From: Gadus chalcogrammus
Taxonomy: Eukaryota; Chordata; Actinopteri; Gadiformes; Gadidae
Direction of reading: 5' to 3'
NCBI RefSeq assembly: GCF_026213295.1
Contig: NC_079431.1
Span: forward strand, 17,752,777 to 17,816,776
Length of the DNA: 64,000 nt
Below, piece after piece: positions 33,882-46,918 of this stretch. Below the pieces are notes generated by a model. The model made no database searches and was not told where the DNA came from. It worked only from the letters and a program-made list of their open reading frames with translations. A program made the translations under genes and the position numbers. Within the stretch, counting starts at the first letter, position 1; each line of letters begins with the position of its first letter.

Positions 33882-34511
33882 AGGGTGCACTCACACTAGG
33901 CCATCTGGCCGTGGCCGTGGCCGTTTTCACACCTAACTGTGCTCAAATCTGCCAGTGTGAGTGTGGCCAGTCTGGCCAGGCCAGGCCAACTTGGCCACTT
34001 GGGAGAGGTGTGCTGCTACGGTACGGGCCGCCACGGTACAGTTGTAATGAGCCGACACGCGCACACGCACAGCTGCGCAACCTGAGCTGGATGACAGATA
34101 GTTCATGCGACGACCATGGACATAATCAAGGCGACGAGCCTTCTTTCCCATTAAACGGTAAACATGACGTCAAGCGGTTCAACTGTTGGTAAACGTTTGT
34201 CCCATTGAGAAGTCGAGTGTCTGTCAAAGTGCGAACTGTGTTCTCTGTGTTGTTGTCCATTGTTGTTAAAACTCTGACTGGCGGCAGACATTATTATGGT
34301 CCATGCAGCGGACACTTGGTGTTGACGTGTTACGACGTGATGACGTATGTACAAGAGCCTACCGTGGCCAGGCCACAGTTGCGACGGCCAACGGCCACGG
34401 CCAGATGGCCTAGTGTGAATGCAGGCCAGAGAACAATGGTGCCAGTTGAGCACGGTTAGGTGTGAAAACGGCCAACGGCCACGGCCAGATGGCCTAGTGT
34501 GAGTGCACCCT
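33882..34511. mobile_element. MITE with TIRs starting AGGGTGCACTCAC
   Basis: Left end AGGGTGCACTCACACTAGGC at 33882; the right end is its inverted form ending at 34511, with about 60 bp of arm on each side. The right arm also occurs as a tandem partial duplicate near 34375-34430. At the right the next base makes the end CAGGGTGC, a hAT-like start, but the left has A there and no target duplication is evident. Confidence 0.85.
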
Positions 34512-34844
34512 GAGGATCTTGTACCGGTGATTACAAGGAAAGGAGGAGGGATAATGGATCACATGAACTATCTGCTTTGACGTGATTGGACAACCAATTC
34601 TAGGTCTACTCTGAGGTTGATGTATTTATTGTTAGACTATAATGTAGTAGTTCTAGTTGCAGTCAGCAAGGCAAATATTGTTGGCTGTGGGACCGACCTA
34701 GTAAAAAAACTAAACATAAGCAGAGCTCATACTTTTCTTTGGCCTGGGTTTTCGCACTACATATACCACAGGTTATGCTGTGGTTAACATTTTTTATTTC
34801 ATTCATACTTTTTCATAAAGTGCCAAAGTACACACATTCGTTAC
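34512..34844. other. Short unique spacer
   Basis: AT-rich, nothing recognised. Confidence 0.5.
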
Positions 34845-34848
34845 TTAA

Positions 34849-36038
34849 GGAGAAGTATACTATGAAGGTATAATTGCAGCAAAGGTCTTTAGCACCTGTA
34901 ACTGCAGAATTTGAATGCGGACACTAAAGTCACAGTAATTTTGAAGTCGTATATATTTATTTTGCATGTGTACTCTAAAGTCACAAATGTGTAACAGTAC
35001 ATTTGTAGTCGTAAATATTTTTTCTACCATTACAAACACAAATAGGGTCTACGAGTACGCAAATCTGTGTTACAGGTGCACAAATCCTTTTGCTACAATC
35101 ATTGCAGCGCAGTTGGTGCAAAACACATTTGCACACCCGTATTTCATAATCTAAGAAAATGCCCAAAATGTGTGCATTCGTAAACCCAAATTTGAAATAA
35201 TGCATCAGAAGTTGCACATCTGTGACAAATGTCCTCACAAATAAAATAATAAAGAACGCTATGTTTATTCAGCATTTTAATGAGCGAGCACAAGTCCATC
35301 GTTGCAACTGCTCGAATCTGCTCCGGCAAGTCTCAGCTGTGGGTTTTTTTGCAGGTAGTTTTGCAAGAAGTCTAACATAAGGTAGGATACCCACCTCCGT
35401 TCAGTAGGACGCCCTCTTCTCCAGAAAGGAACGTATCCCGCGCGAAGAGTATGCTGTGATCTTTATAGGTCCATGACTGGCACGTGGTGGGTCCCAGTGT
35501 AATTTGAGAAATGCATCCCTGCCGGCGACTTTCATTGGATTAGGAAAATTATGGGCGGAACTATTTTGTACGCACTGGCATCTACGGATACGAATACTTT
35601 TGCTACACATTTACCACACAGATAGTGCTGCAAAACTACCTGCAAAAAAACCAACAGCTGAGACTTGCAGGAGCAGATTCGAGCAGTTGTAACGATGGAT
35701 TTGTACGAATGCACACATTTTGGGCATGTTCTCAGATTATGAAACATGGGTGTGCAAATGTGTTTTGCACCAACTGCGCTGCAATGATTGTAGCAAAAGG
35801 ATTTGTGCACCTGTAACACAGATTTGCGTACTCGTAGAACCTATTTTGTGTTTACAATGGTAGAAAAAATATTTACGACTACAAACGTACTGTTACACAT
35901 TTGTGACTTTAGAGTACACTTGCAAAATGAATATATACGACTTCAAATTGACTGTGTCTTTAGTGTACGCATTCAAATTCTGCAGTTACAGGTGCTAAAG
36001 ACTTTTGTTATAATTATACCTTCATAAGATACTTCTGT
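34849..36038. mobile_element. TTAA-flanked foldback element with arms of 400-500 bp
   Basis: TTAA at 34845-34848 and at 36039-36042 flank 1190 bp. Left arm about 34849-35366 and right arm about 35629-36038 are inverted complements over most of their length; the left arm has an extra insert of about 105 bp near 35185-35290. The 262-bp spacer is unique. Ends are GGAGAAGTAT and ACAGAAGTAT. The TTAA duplication suggests the piggyBac or Kolobok class; no transposase is present. Confidence 0.88.
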
Positions 36039-36054
36039 TTAAGCAGGCGCTGCC

Positions 36055-36150
36055 GAAAGTAGAAGAACTGACGTCAACGTCTGTATTTGAGTAAAAGTGG
36101 AAAAGTACTGGCTCTGAAATTTACTCAAAGTATAAAAGTAAAAAGCAGCT
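36055..36150. mobile_element. hAT-like subterminal fragment
   Basis: TTTGAGTAAAAGTGGAAAAGTA and TTTACTCAAAGTATAAAAGT words of the kind seen in the hAT end at 25240-25369. Fragment only. Confidence 0.4.
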
Positions 36151-36824
36151 TACTGAACCTCACATCATCATATTCATCATATTGATAGAATTCAAGGACT
36201 TTTAAAGTTAAACCATTCTTTCTTTGGTTATAAGCAATTCACAGAAAACAATGAACATTAACTTAAAGTTAAACAATGAACATTTAAAAACGAATGTTCG
36301 TTTTTAAATGCTTCAAACAAATACACGTCTTCAATGATATAAACTACGGTCTTACGCACGGTCAAAAAACTGTGTAGCTTCCATCAATGTCAGACTCAGA
36401 CAGTGACGTCATTACGTAAAAATCTCAAAACATAGAGAATAACGAATGTACCATTTATACCTCACTAAATTATGCATTTTAACAGTTGTACACATTATGA
36501 ATTAACATAAAATTACTATTAACATTTTTAATCATTTTAAACTTAATATTTATTATAAATCAATTATTGGCATATTGGCTCTTAGAGCACCGATGGTTAC
36601 ACCAAGGGATCATCTTTACAGTCTGTTATTGTCCAACCCATTTAGGTTGAAATCTATGTTGATGTTTGGAAGGTGATGCTGTGATACAAAATACAAAAAT
36701 TGCCAATAAGTCCACTGAAATTCATTACAACTAAAGTAACAAGCCTGTTTTAAATTGTAGGGAGTGTAAGTAGAAAGTTAGGAAAATAATTACTTCAGGA
36801 AAGTACATGTAACCAACTGTATTG
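36151..36824. other. No gene seen
   Basis: AT-rich unique sequence. Confidence 0.5.
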
Positions 36825-36828
36825 TTAA

Positions 36829-38301
36829 AGGGGACCTATTATGCTTTTTCGACTTTTATGACCTATAAACGCTGTTATAATGATTGATAGTCATGTTTAA
36901 CCATACTAAAGTGTCAAATAATGACGTACATGCATTTCGACGTATTCCATGCTGACAGTCTGGGGTGGCTGTGCAGAGCGCTAAACACTCGGGACAACGT
37001 TTGCGATTCACTTGTTCACATTTCCGGGAAATCATCTACGTAGAGGCACTCCTGCCGCGCCCCCATATGGGGGCCTGACCGTTATTCCGACACCTCATTG
37101 TTCCGACGTCTCAATGGTCCGAAATATTTCCCATTAGATCGACATGCCACCATGCCGACGGTTCAATGTTCCGAAAACGGAACCCATTGGTCCGAAGGTC
37201 AGTTTGTCCGACTTTTCAAAAAGGAGACGCATTAGGCCGACAGTTCAATATGCTGAATAGGCCTACATATAAAGAGTTTTATACCTCGCTCGCGCTCTCG
37301 CTCTCTCTCGCTCTCTCTCACTCTCTCTCCAAAATGCAACATAGGCCTACATATCACGTTCACGATGAATATTGGAGAGCAAAGTGACAATGCTTCACTT
37401 CATTTCGACAGGGTGTTTCAGCCCCATGGACAGAGAGCGTAGGTCTAATTCTCAACACGGGCACAAACACACACACACACACAGACACAGACACAGACAC
37501 AGACACACACAGACACACACACTTGACTAAGTACACGGTATGAGGTATAAGTTTGACTAAATCAATACCAGCGAAATTATTAGGGCTAAGAGCCCACTGT
37601 AAAGTAAACACAGTAAACAACACATATAGGCCCGCAGCTACTAAAGATAAAAATTGTATTTGTTTTTCACTCACCGTTTGACTTCTTTACGGGAAAAGTA
37701 TTAGTCCTTGTATAACGTACGCTTCATAAATTCACCTCTTGTGACTGTTCAAGCCCACACAGCAACAGTCTGGCTTGGTGAAGTGCACTGCTGGAACTTA
37801 GCCTATCGTCTTTTATTTTTGGTTTCATAATCCCACATGTGGAATTGTGCCTTGGCCTATTCGGCATATTGAACCGTCGGCCTAATGCACCTCCTTTTTG
37901 AAAAGTCTGACAAATGGACCTTCGGACCAATGGTTTTTAGGAACATTGAACCGTCGGCATAGTGGCATGTCGATCTAATGGGAAATATTTCGGACCATCG
38001 AGACGTCGGAACAATGAGGCGTTGGAATTACGGCATGGCACCCCCATATGCCTGGTCAAATCTGCCCGCGCGAGCGCTTCAAGGAAGGTAACCAATGACA
38101 ACGGAGTTGGGTTGGCAGGAGGGGAGCGAGGGGGCGGAGAAGGACGAAACCGAGCGTTGACAGAGAATGCTGAAAGCGCCCAGATGAGATGAAGAGTTTC
38201 CCGAAAATCTACATCATTTTTTGTGTATGGTTAAACATGAGTATCAATCATTATAACAACGTTTATAGGTCATAAAAGTCGAAAGGCATAATAGGTCCCC
38301 T
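36829..38301. mobile_element. TTAA-flanked element with 16-bp perfect TIR ends, carrying a nested MITE
   Basis: TTAA at 36825-36828 and 38302-38305. Both ends read AGGGGACCTATTATGC inward, followed by about 60 more bp of near-identical inverted sequence (for example CGACTTTTATGACC, TATAAACG and AATGATTGATA). The element is non-autonomous, Kolobok or piggyBac class by TTAA target. Its middle is occupied by another element (37070-38040); without that insert it is about 490 bp. Confidence 0.9.
37070..38040. mobile_element. Nested MITE with long TIRs and 10-bp target duplication (Mutator-like)
   Basis: Flanked by direct CCCCCATATG at 37060-37069 and 38041-38050. Arms of about 190 bp (37070-37265 and 37848-38040) are inverted repeats made of repeated CGAC/CCGAA words (CATTGTTCCGACGTCTC, GGTCCGAAATATTTCCC). 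Long TIRs with 9-10 bp target duplications are typical of Mutator-like elements. The interior holds CT and CA short repeats (37282-37330, 37466-37520). Confidence 0.85.
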
Positions 38302-38305
38302 TTAA

Positions 38306-38744
38306 AGGTAATATAACACAATGCAGTGGTGCATCAATTCCAGGCTATAAGGAGACTGGCTTGTATTCTTTAAAGAACTCGGATAAAAGGAATAACACAC
38401 AGACACAGTGAGGCATGTTTGACTTTTTATCTAACGATCAATCAGAATCAATCAAAGATTATTCACACAATAATAATAACAACACTGAACCACTTCACCC
38501 GCGCCCGCCGATTCTGTCGCGCTGCGATGACGCTACTGCCTGTCGCATGTTATGCCCTTTTAGGGAGCGTCAACAATACTATGAACCGTTTCAGTTAGGG
38601 GCCGTCGGGAATATATACTGGCAAAGATATATATTATAGATAGACACCATACACAGTATATTATTTATATTATTATAATGTATATATTCATATGTATTCA
38701 TTTACATATATTACCAGATACCGTGAAATAGCATGGGCTACATA
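38306..38744. other. No gene seen
   Basis: AT-rich sequence with ATTAT repeats near 38650-38700. Confidence 0.5.
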
Positions 38745-38985
38745 CAGATACCAGAAAATTGTGTTTTGGGCTACAGGTCCATACATGGGGCTACAGGTGA
38801 ATACATTGGGCTAGAGGTATATACATTGGGCTACAGATACATACATTGGGCTACAGGTCAATACATTGGGCTACAGGTACATATATTGAGCTACAGGTAC
38901 ATACATTGGTCTACACTACAGGTCCATACATTGGGCTATAGGTACATACATACATTGGTCTATAGATCCATACATTGGGCTACAG
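38745..38985 (+). repeat. 20-bp minisatellite, left part
   Basis: Units of the form GGGCTACAGGTMCATACATT, about 12 copies with substitutions and occasional 4-bp insertions. Interrupted at 38986 by a hAT element and resuming at 39875. Confidence 0.92.
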
Positions 38986-39874
38986 CAGTGGTTCTCAACC
39001 TTTTTTGAGCAAACGCCCCCCTGACCTTAAAAAAATAAAAATAAACTAACAACCCCACACACACTCGTGTTGTATTGCTTAAAGTTGTCAGTGCATCGTT
39101 TTTCATTGGTCACTAATTGATTTCGTTGGTCACTAATAGCGAGAGAGAGGCCAAGAAAGAAGAGTTGAGGAAGAAAAGGTTGGATTGAACATTCATTCAG
39201 TGCGGGCACTCCCGCGACTCCCGGCCGCCACGTCTCCCGTCGTGCCGCGGCACCCTGCGGCCCAGGCACCTTGACCTTGGGCACCGTGACCACTCCCGTG
39301 TCTCCCGCGACTCCCACCATGCCCCGTGAACGAATGAATGAATGGCCCGGGAACCACAGGCACCGCGGCCCGGGCAACGCGGACTCCACGAAAACAGATC
39401 GCATGCAGAGGCCTAATAAGGCCTATATATTTTTTTGTATTTGAAATGCAACAGCCTTTTCGTGGAGACTACGCTCAGAGCAGCTGGAACTGAACAAGAG
39501 GAAGGAGGAAAACGGGCTATGAAACAAAATTTGATTTTTTTTTCTTGCTATCGGCCATGTTTGATTGTGTTGTGTTGGTTATTGAACTGTTAACCCGCGA
39601 ACTTGGGTTATGTTTATCAGCGTTACTATAGAGATCATGACGATACCGCGCTGTATTATCAATGTTCCACTGCGCATAGACAGTAAAAAGTAGCTGAGAC
39701 GGGAGAGGGGTTAGAAACCAATAAATGAAAATAGGCTATTTATATCAGGTAGCCTATTCTTACACCAAAAAAAAAAAGTTTAAAATCCCCCCCAAAAATG
39801 GGATCACGTTCCCAGGGCCCCCCTAGGTTGTGCGAACGCCCCCCAGGGGGTACCGCCCCCGTTGAGAAACCATG
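38986..39874. mobile_element. hAT-like non-autonomous element inserted in a minisatellite
   Basis: Left end CAGTGGTTCTCAACC; right end GTTGAGAAACCATG, an imperfect inverted match. Flanked on both sides by GGCTACAG (38978-38985 and 39875-39882), the 8 bp expected for hAT, though this word also belongs to the repeat unit. The 889-bp interior has GC-rich and poly-A stretches and no transposase frame. Confidence 0.85.
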
Positions 39875-40285
39875 GGCTACAGGTCCATGCATGGGGCTAC
39901 AGGTACATGCATTGGGCTATAGGTCCATGCATGGGGCTACAGGTACATGCATTGGGCTACAGGTCCATGCATGGGGCTACAGGTACATACATTGGACTAC
40001 AGCTACATACATTGGGCTACAGTCCCATGCTTGGGGCTACAGATCCATACATTGGACTACAGCTACATACATTGGGCTACAGGCCCATGCATGGGGCTAC
40101 AGGTACATACATTGGACTACAGCTACATACATTGGGCTACAGGCCCATGCATGGGGCTACAGGTACATACATTGGACTACAGCTACATAGATTGGGCTAC
40201 AGGCCCATTCATTGGGCTACAGGTACATTTATTGGGCTACTTGTCCATGCATGGGCTACAGGTCCATACATTGTGCTACAAGTTA
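39875..40285 (+). repeat. 20-bp minisatellite, right part, with 60-bp higher-order period
   Basis: About 20 units. From about 39980 to 40200 the units are ordered in threes (GGACTACAGCTACATACATT, GGGCTACAGGCCCATGCATG, GGGCTACAGGTACATACATT), giving a 60-bp higher-order repeat. Because 60 is a multiple of 3 and the units lack stops, three plus-strand frames stay open; they are not genes. Confidence 0.93.
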
Positions 40286-40571
40286 GCACGTCAAGCATCC
40301 TCCATTTCACCATGGGCTGAGTCCCAAGGAAGCCACCCTTGCACGTGTTTGTGGTTTTAATTTGATAAAACAACAATGGTGTCTATGAACATAATCCAAG
40401 GCATGAAACCCAGTATCGGAGCTCCAACCCAATGAGGTCGGTTTGGATAACACCATTTTGATACTCTTCCAATACCATTTCAGCGGGAGAATGATTTCTG
40501 GCAAAAGCCATTGGCAGGGAGTAGCCCCCCACCTTCCTCCCCAAACAAAACTGTAATCACACGATGGTCTT

Positions 40572-40576
<5 letters not shown>
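40286..40576. other. Short unique spacer
   Basis: Nothing recognised. Confidence 0.5.
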
Positions 40577-40819
<243 letters not shown>

Positions 40820-43800
40820 CATGTTCATGTCTGGATGCAGGGAGAAGCCCAGGGCTCAAGGCCGACTTCCACAGAAGTCCATTCCACCCGCTGCTCCTGC
40901 AAATGTTGCAGGAGACAATTTTAAGTGTTTGTTTCTAAAATTTCTATCTTGTTTAAATCTAGGCAATATTCTCCCAATTAGCCTCGGTGGTGTCAGCCAG
41001 ACAGTTTTTTGATTTTTGTTTCCATCTTTACTATTTCTACTCCATTGAGGAACCGACTCAGAATAGCAACAATGGCGGACAAGTCGGTTTGTATTTACTT
41101 CAGATAATCCAGATAATCCACTTGTGTCAATTAGCGCAAACAGCTGGCTGCTCTTCTGAAGAATGGGGTTAATTCCTCGACTGTCCTTGTCTCTGCCTCC
41201 TCTGTGTGCCCACGTTCCACAGAAGAAACATTCTCATTTTGATAAGCCCCTCGCTCTTCTCAATATGCATAAATCCTCTAGCCGCTAGCTTGATGACACA
41301 TACACAAATTCTTGTATGCATTTTTGACCTTTAACGGTATTTGGTAAGAGATGTCCTATGGTTTCACAAGAACAACAAACCTACACAAAAATAAAGCTAT
41401 GCTTCATTATAATAATTAGGTTTTGTGGTGGCTGTTGTCTGCCAAAAGTTCTGCTCAAGTTGTCTCATTGGATGATAGCAGCCTCCTGTCTGGTAACACA
41501 CACCTGAGCCTTTTACCTGCCAACAAATGGATAATTAGGACATTTCAGCCAAAACACAAAATACTACTCTGATTTAGGGAAAAATGTGCTGCTACTATTG
41601 TGCATTTAATTAAATCTACCACTGATGTATTACATTATATATGCATTGTGTCTTTGTGTAAAATAAATAAACATTTTAAGGTTAAAGAAAAATACTAAAC
41701 AGTATGCCTCCCAAGGAGGCATTAACAAGCAATATGTTTCTTTATTGACCTTTTCCGTTGACAAGTGATTCTTGTGGTGCAATAACAGCTCTCCCTCATG
41801 CCTCGGCAGATGGCAGTTTGAATGAAAAACGTATTTGAAGCCTGATTTGGTGTTTTCTTTAATGAGAACCCTGTCCATAGACAGGATGGGCAGCAGTCCT
41901 TCACTTGGTGGTCCAGTTTCACGCCTTATCTTCTCTAGCCAAGACAAGAATTCTCCCACTCGCAGTGCACAAATACACGCACACACATGTGTACACCCAC
42001 ACTCACACATGTACACACACACAAACACACACACATGTGCACACACACAAACAGACCAACACTACAGATAAACAAACAGAATGACAGACAGGCACACACC
42101 CAGATAGACAGCCACATAAACACAAAATAAATCTTGTGTTTGTGAATCTAGTTTGTCTGACAGCATGGGGTAGTGAGCTGTGATCTAAAGAAGATGAGGC
42201 CGTCTTATTGTGAAGTTCTCAGGCTGAGAGTGACCAGGAATGTCTGCTCTGCTCTTGAGAACACCAGCTCTGAAGTGCTCCATTACTGATGAAGAGGGCA
42301 TTTCATGCACACTATCATATCACAATAAGAGCCCCGCGACCTTCAAGGGACCTGAACGTTTCAAATTCCTGAAAATATGAGTGGCTCAAATATTATGAGA
42401 AATAATGAGTTGCAGTTCAAATATCTCATCATATCTCTTCTCAGTGAGAATGAAATCATATTGACGTGTGCGAAACGCGTTGCGTATTCTATTTACATTT
42501 TTTGTATTTCTAACTCTAATAACTTCTCATATTAGGTCATAAAAAATAGAGATGAACTCTAGAGCTGCTTCCACTATACAATAATTTAATAATTTCTCTA
42601 TCATCATTTGGTGTTTATTTTATAGGTTAGTCCATTATGGTCTTTCTTGTTTCAGAAATTTGAAGTTTGAGGGGATTTAGAAATTAGCATATGTTTATGT
42701 TGGATGGTATATACTTGTCATTGGCAAGGGCAGACGATATGGCCATTTTTAAATTGGGTATTGCATGAAATGTCCTTAGTATGCAAAGTGACACAACCAC
42801 ATCAATCATCTTGGGAGAAAACAAAGTGAAGTCCCTCCACTCAGAGGAATGGGTCATCCTCTGCGGCAGTATCATCACAGCACGACCACAATGGCAGCTG
42901 ATGACTGTTTCATCACATCTTAGAAGTCTTGAACATTTCTACTTATGTGGTCTGGCATAGATAGGCATTAATCGCCATGGCGCTGGCGGTATCGCAACAA
43001 GCTAATGATGAAAGCGTCCAAAAATGGAACGTTTTTATGTACGTATGGCTATATTTCCAAACGCACTTTCATTCAAAATGACATTGCCGGAGAGGTCAAG
43101 GTTTACTGTTATATTTCTATTAGCTTTAGAGCCCTAGATGTTCCGCTGAGCTCAGAATGTGCCATCATAGTTAAAGGTTAATTCATGGTTTTAACTACAT
43201 GGTATAAGTGGTTTACTATTAAGCAACAACTCATTTAGCAGATTATTTATTCATTTCGTCATGAATATCCAGTTAGGGGTTAAGCCTCTTGTTCAACATT
43301 GGTAGTCTTGGACGGTACCCGTTAGCTCACAATGCAAAAAAACAGCAAACACACAAAGACGCATCATATTTTGTGTTTCCTGGAACAGAATGTTATTAAT
43401 CTGACCTAATATTATTTAGTATGAAATTGCACATTATATTAAATTCTCTGCAAGAATGGACGTTCAAACAAGCGAACATGCTCACTCACGGACGCTGTCT
43501 GCGATTTCATTTAATTTTGAATGTTTAATTTATTCAAGCATTCATCCCAGTGTACGCCAGTGAACAAGGCAATGTCATATTTATTATAATCTCAACCCCT
43601 GCGACCCTGTACCTTCTTTGTCCGCACTGTTGCATTGTGGGAGAATTAAATCCTCCCTCCAGCTCGGTGAATATATAGGAGACCTGCAAAAAGTTATCTT
43701 GTGTAATCTCGTTCTATGGATTGTTCTCTGAAAAGTATTTGGTTATTTATGCTAGGAGTTGCTGAATGTTCTCTGGGATAACTGAGATTTTTACATATTA

Positions 43801-45659
43801 ATTTGGCAGCAGAAAATTATGATGAAGGTCGATGGATATCTTAGTGAAAAATGAGTGAAGGAGACGGTATACTTTCTTTCTGAGATGCTGGAGGATACAG
43901 TGGAGGGGATCTTCAAACAGAGCATGCATGATGCAAGAGGAGGACATGTCAAAGACACAAGAGGAACAGCGAACATGTGACCAATTATGACATAGAGAGT
44001 CTGAATAATATGCAAATATCACAGTCCCACGTACGAAATCGATTTTTCTGAAATGGTGCGCCTCTTGATACTATCTGACAGGGGGGTTGAAAGGAAATTC
44101 AGGCCATAAGATCCTGGGATCAAACCATCATTGTTTCACAGTCTGACTGCCATCCTTGTATCAAGAGGCCTGACCAATGCCTGTTCTGTTGATTATCCAA
44201 ATCTCACGGTGGTAGTTGCCTTGTATCCACTCAAGGCAAATGTGCCTGTAATGTGATTGCATCCTGCTGGAGCCTTCTTCTGTGGCTGTGTAATAGTCCC
44301 CAGACTTTTCTTCAATAAAACCTCTTTTCTTTGAACTGACTGACTTGTTGTTATTCTTTCAGCAGGGGCGGTGGTTAAATTGAATATTAACTGGAACGGA
44401 TAGTTTTATTTTTCCCTCAGCTGACCTGGCAGCCGTAAATAAATAAACCTTTGCCATATTCTTCAAATATTTATCCATGTTATTTTGGTTTTCCTTCGCT
44501 TACAAACCCTGCGCCTTTTCCCCCTGCGCCTGCACCTTTCTGCTGATCTTGCTGTCAGGACTGCGAATGGGGGGGCTGTGATCTTTCTTCATTTCAGACA
44601 TACTCACTTAAGTGCAGCAAGGAAGGGATTTGCCCAGTCTTGACCTAAACCTTTGGTTTCGCAAACTGTGTGGAGGCAAGCAGTACAATATCACGTTTAA
44701 AAAATCATCAGAGTTTTTGAACGTAGATATATATATATTTAACATTATCACAGCATACTTAAAGAAAGGGGAAAAAGGGTGACTTTTATGGATGTGGGTA
44801 CAGCATTTAACCTTTCACGTGGATATTGTGCTTAAAAAAAAAAAAAATAAAATAAAGATCAAGCATGTCGCTATAAGGAGTTAGGACATGCTTCAGTGTT
44901 TTTATTACAAACATTAACAGCCATGCAAGGCTGTCTAGGGGAAATAGGCACAATTAAAATAAATGATTGGCCTAGGATGAAAGATGGCCTTTCCTGGCTC
45001 AACCTACTCATTATGTAATTCAGCCTCGCTACCCAACGAGTTGTCATAGCAACAGAATCTCTCTTCCATCATGTCTTTGATCTATACAATTAGACATCAC
45101 TAATCCTTCGCTAACTAGTACTTTTGCCTACCACCTACCATTAGTGCATTATGTTATGTTTTAACAGTGTAACACACATGCACACACACACACAAACACA
45201 TAGGAGGCGGTGTTATTCACACTGCAATCATAATTAGTATGTTTCTACTTGTTTATTCGAGATGGAAATGATGCCTTTATGGTTACTGTAAATGACAAGT
45301 GAAGCACTGTCATGTCCTCAGTTATATATTGACAACACCTGTTCCTTGACAAGAGGAAATAAGCTAAATTGGGGCTGGGGTGGAGGTGCTAGGGGGTGGA
45401 GTATGGTGGGTGGGTTGGGTGTGAGCCGGATGTTCCATCATAGAGACAATCCTCAGGATATTAATGATCCACCAGCACTGTGTTTCTACCTAAAGGTGAA
45501 AAATGAAGCCAAACAGGTGTTTCCAGGCCCCCTTCCTGCACAATACATTAATCATACCGACACACCCGAAACTACAAGCCCTCTCTTATACACACATCAT
45601 ACAAACCAAGACCGCGGGATCTGATTGTAGAGAGCTGACAATGAATGGGGATTCACAAG

Positions 45660-45662
<3 letters not shown>
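40820..45662. other. No gene seen; mostly unique AT-rich DNA
   Basis: About 4.8 kb with no recognisable exon or transposon. Contains a CA-rich patch at 41965-42050, an A13 run near 44836, and scattered AATAAA words without associated coding sequence. Frames at 41630-42046 and 43791-44022 (minus) and 45292-45624 (plus) have no domains. Confidence 0.5.
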
Positions 45663-45882
<220 letters not shown>

Positions 45883-46039
45883 GCGTGTACATGGCGCGTG
45901 ATTGCATAGTGGGCTTTGAAGCCCACTTTGATTCCTTGGGATGTGACCCACTTCCACATATTCCCACTGCATCGTTATGGGAAAGTGAATAAGATATCCT
46001 CATCCATCCTTCCAGACATCCTGTGGTCTATCCACAGTC

Positions 46040-46310
46040 ACGTATCCAGCTGTAATCCTTTATTTTCCAACCATCCATCCCCACCCCATTCCTCTTCCTT
46101 CCATCCATCAATCCATCAACCCATCCATCTAAAATCAATCCATCAATAGTCAATCCTTCCTCTTCCTTCCATCCATCAATCCATCCATCCATCAACACAT
46201 CCATCTAAAATCCATCCATCTATAGTCATCCTTTCTCTTCCTTCCATCCATCCACAATACCATCTTTTGTCAATCCCTTCTCTTCCTTCAATCCATCCAT
46301 CTACCATTCT
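46040..46310 (+). repeat. (CATC)n-rich degenerate array
   Basis: CCATCCATCAATCCATC units mixed with longer repeats containing CCTTCCTCTTCCTTCCATCC. Confidence 0.9.
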
Positions 46311-46387
46311 TTTATGCTGTGGAGTGTGTGCGGATGATGCTGGTTTAAGCAGCCTCAACTGGCCCCGAGACAGACTGACACACCAGT

Positions 46388-46413
46388 TGCACATTGAGTG
46401 TAATCAATGTGCA
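46388..46413. repeat. Perfect 10-bp hairpin next to a TIR element
   Basis: Arms 46388-46397 and 46404-46413 (TGCACATTGA and its complement), loop GTGTAA. It is just outside the left arm of the element at 46427. Confidence 0.8.
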
Positions 46414-46426
46414 CGGGTTATGCTGT

Positions 46427-46918
46427 AATCCATTTGGATGGTACACCTATACCTGCAAGTCGTAAATTGCTAATTTCTCCAGCTTTCCTGCATTTCACTG
46501 AGGCACGCCCCCTTTCAGTCGTAGTACCTCGTCGCTTTGAAAGTGGAGCGAGTTCAGTCAAGCCGACCGTTATACTCGCCAACAAATATGGCTGCGCCCG
46601 TTAAGAGAATGATTTTATTTGTATTCGTGTCACGTTGGTAATTTTAATGTAGATTTTAAATGCCCTTCACACTTGATTACATTGCTACTTGTCGGTCACC
46701 AATTTTGCATTGCTCTGTGTGCAATACAATGTAAAGTTGTGTTGTTTGTTTTCGAGCTGGTTTGCTTGAGAGGCTAATGTAGCTAACAATAACAATGACT
46801 GAGATACGGGAAAGCTAGTATGACCAAAATGGGACGTGCCCGCGCAAATGCCGCAAGAAAGCTGGGAGATTTGCAACTTACGACTTGCACATTCCGGTGT
46901 ACCATCCAAATTGATTGA
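46427..46918. mobile_element. Non-autonomous TIR element (MITE-like), complete in copy B
   Basis: Left arm about 46427-46515 and right arm about 46830-46918 are imperfect inverted repeats of about 85-90 bp sharing stretches such as TTTGGATGGTACACC, GCAAGTCGTAAATTGC-like and CCAGCTTTC. Total length is about 490 bp. No transposase frame is present, and I could not identify a clear target-site duplication, so the superfamily is unassigned. Confidence 0.65.

Noticed and set aside
39798..40360. Three overlapping frames of 130-152 residues with a regular 20-residue period
   Set aside because: They are produced by the 60-bp higher-order minisatellite, which lacks stops in all plus-strand frames.
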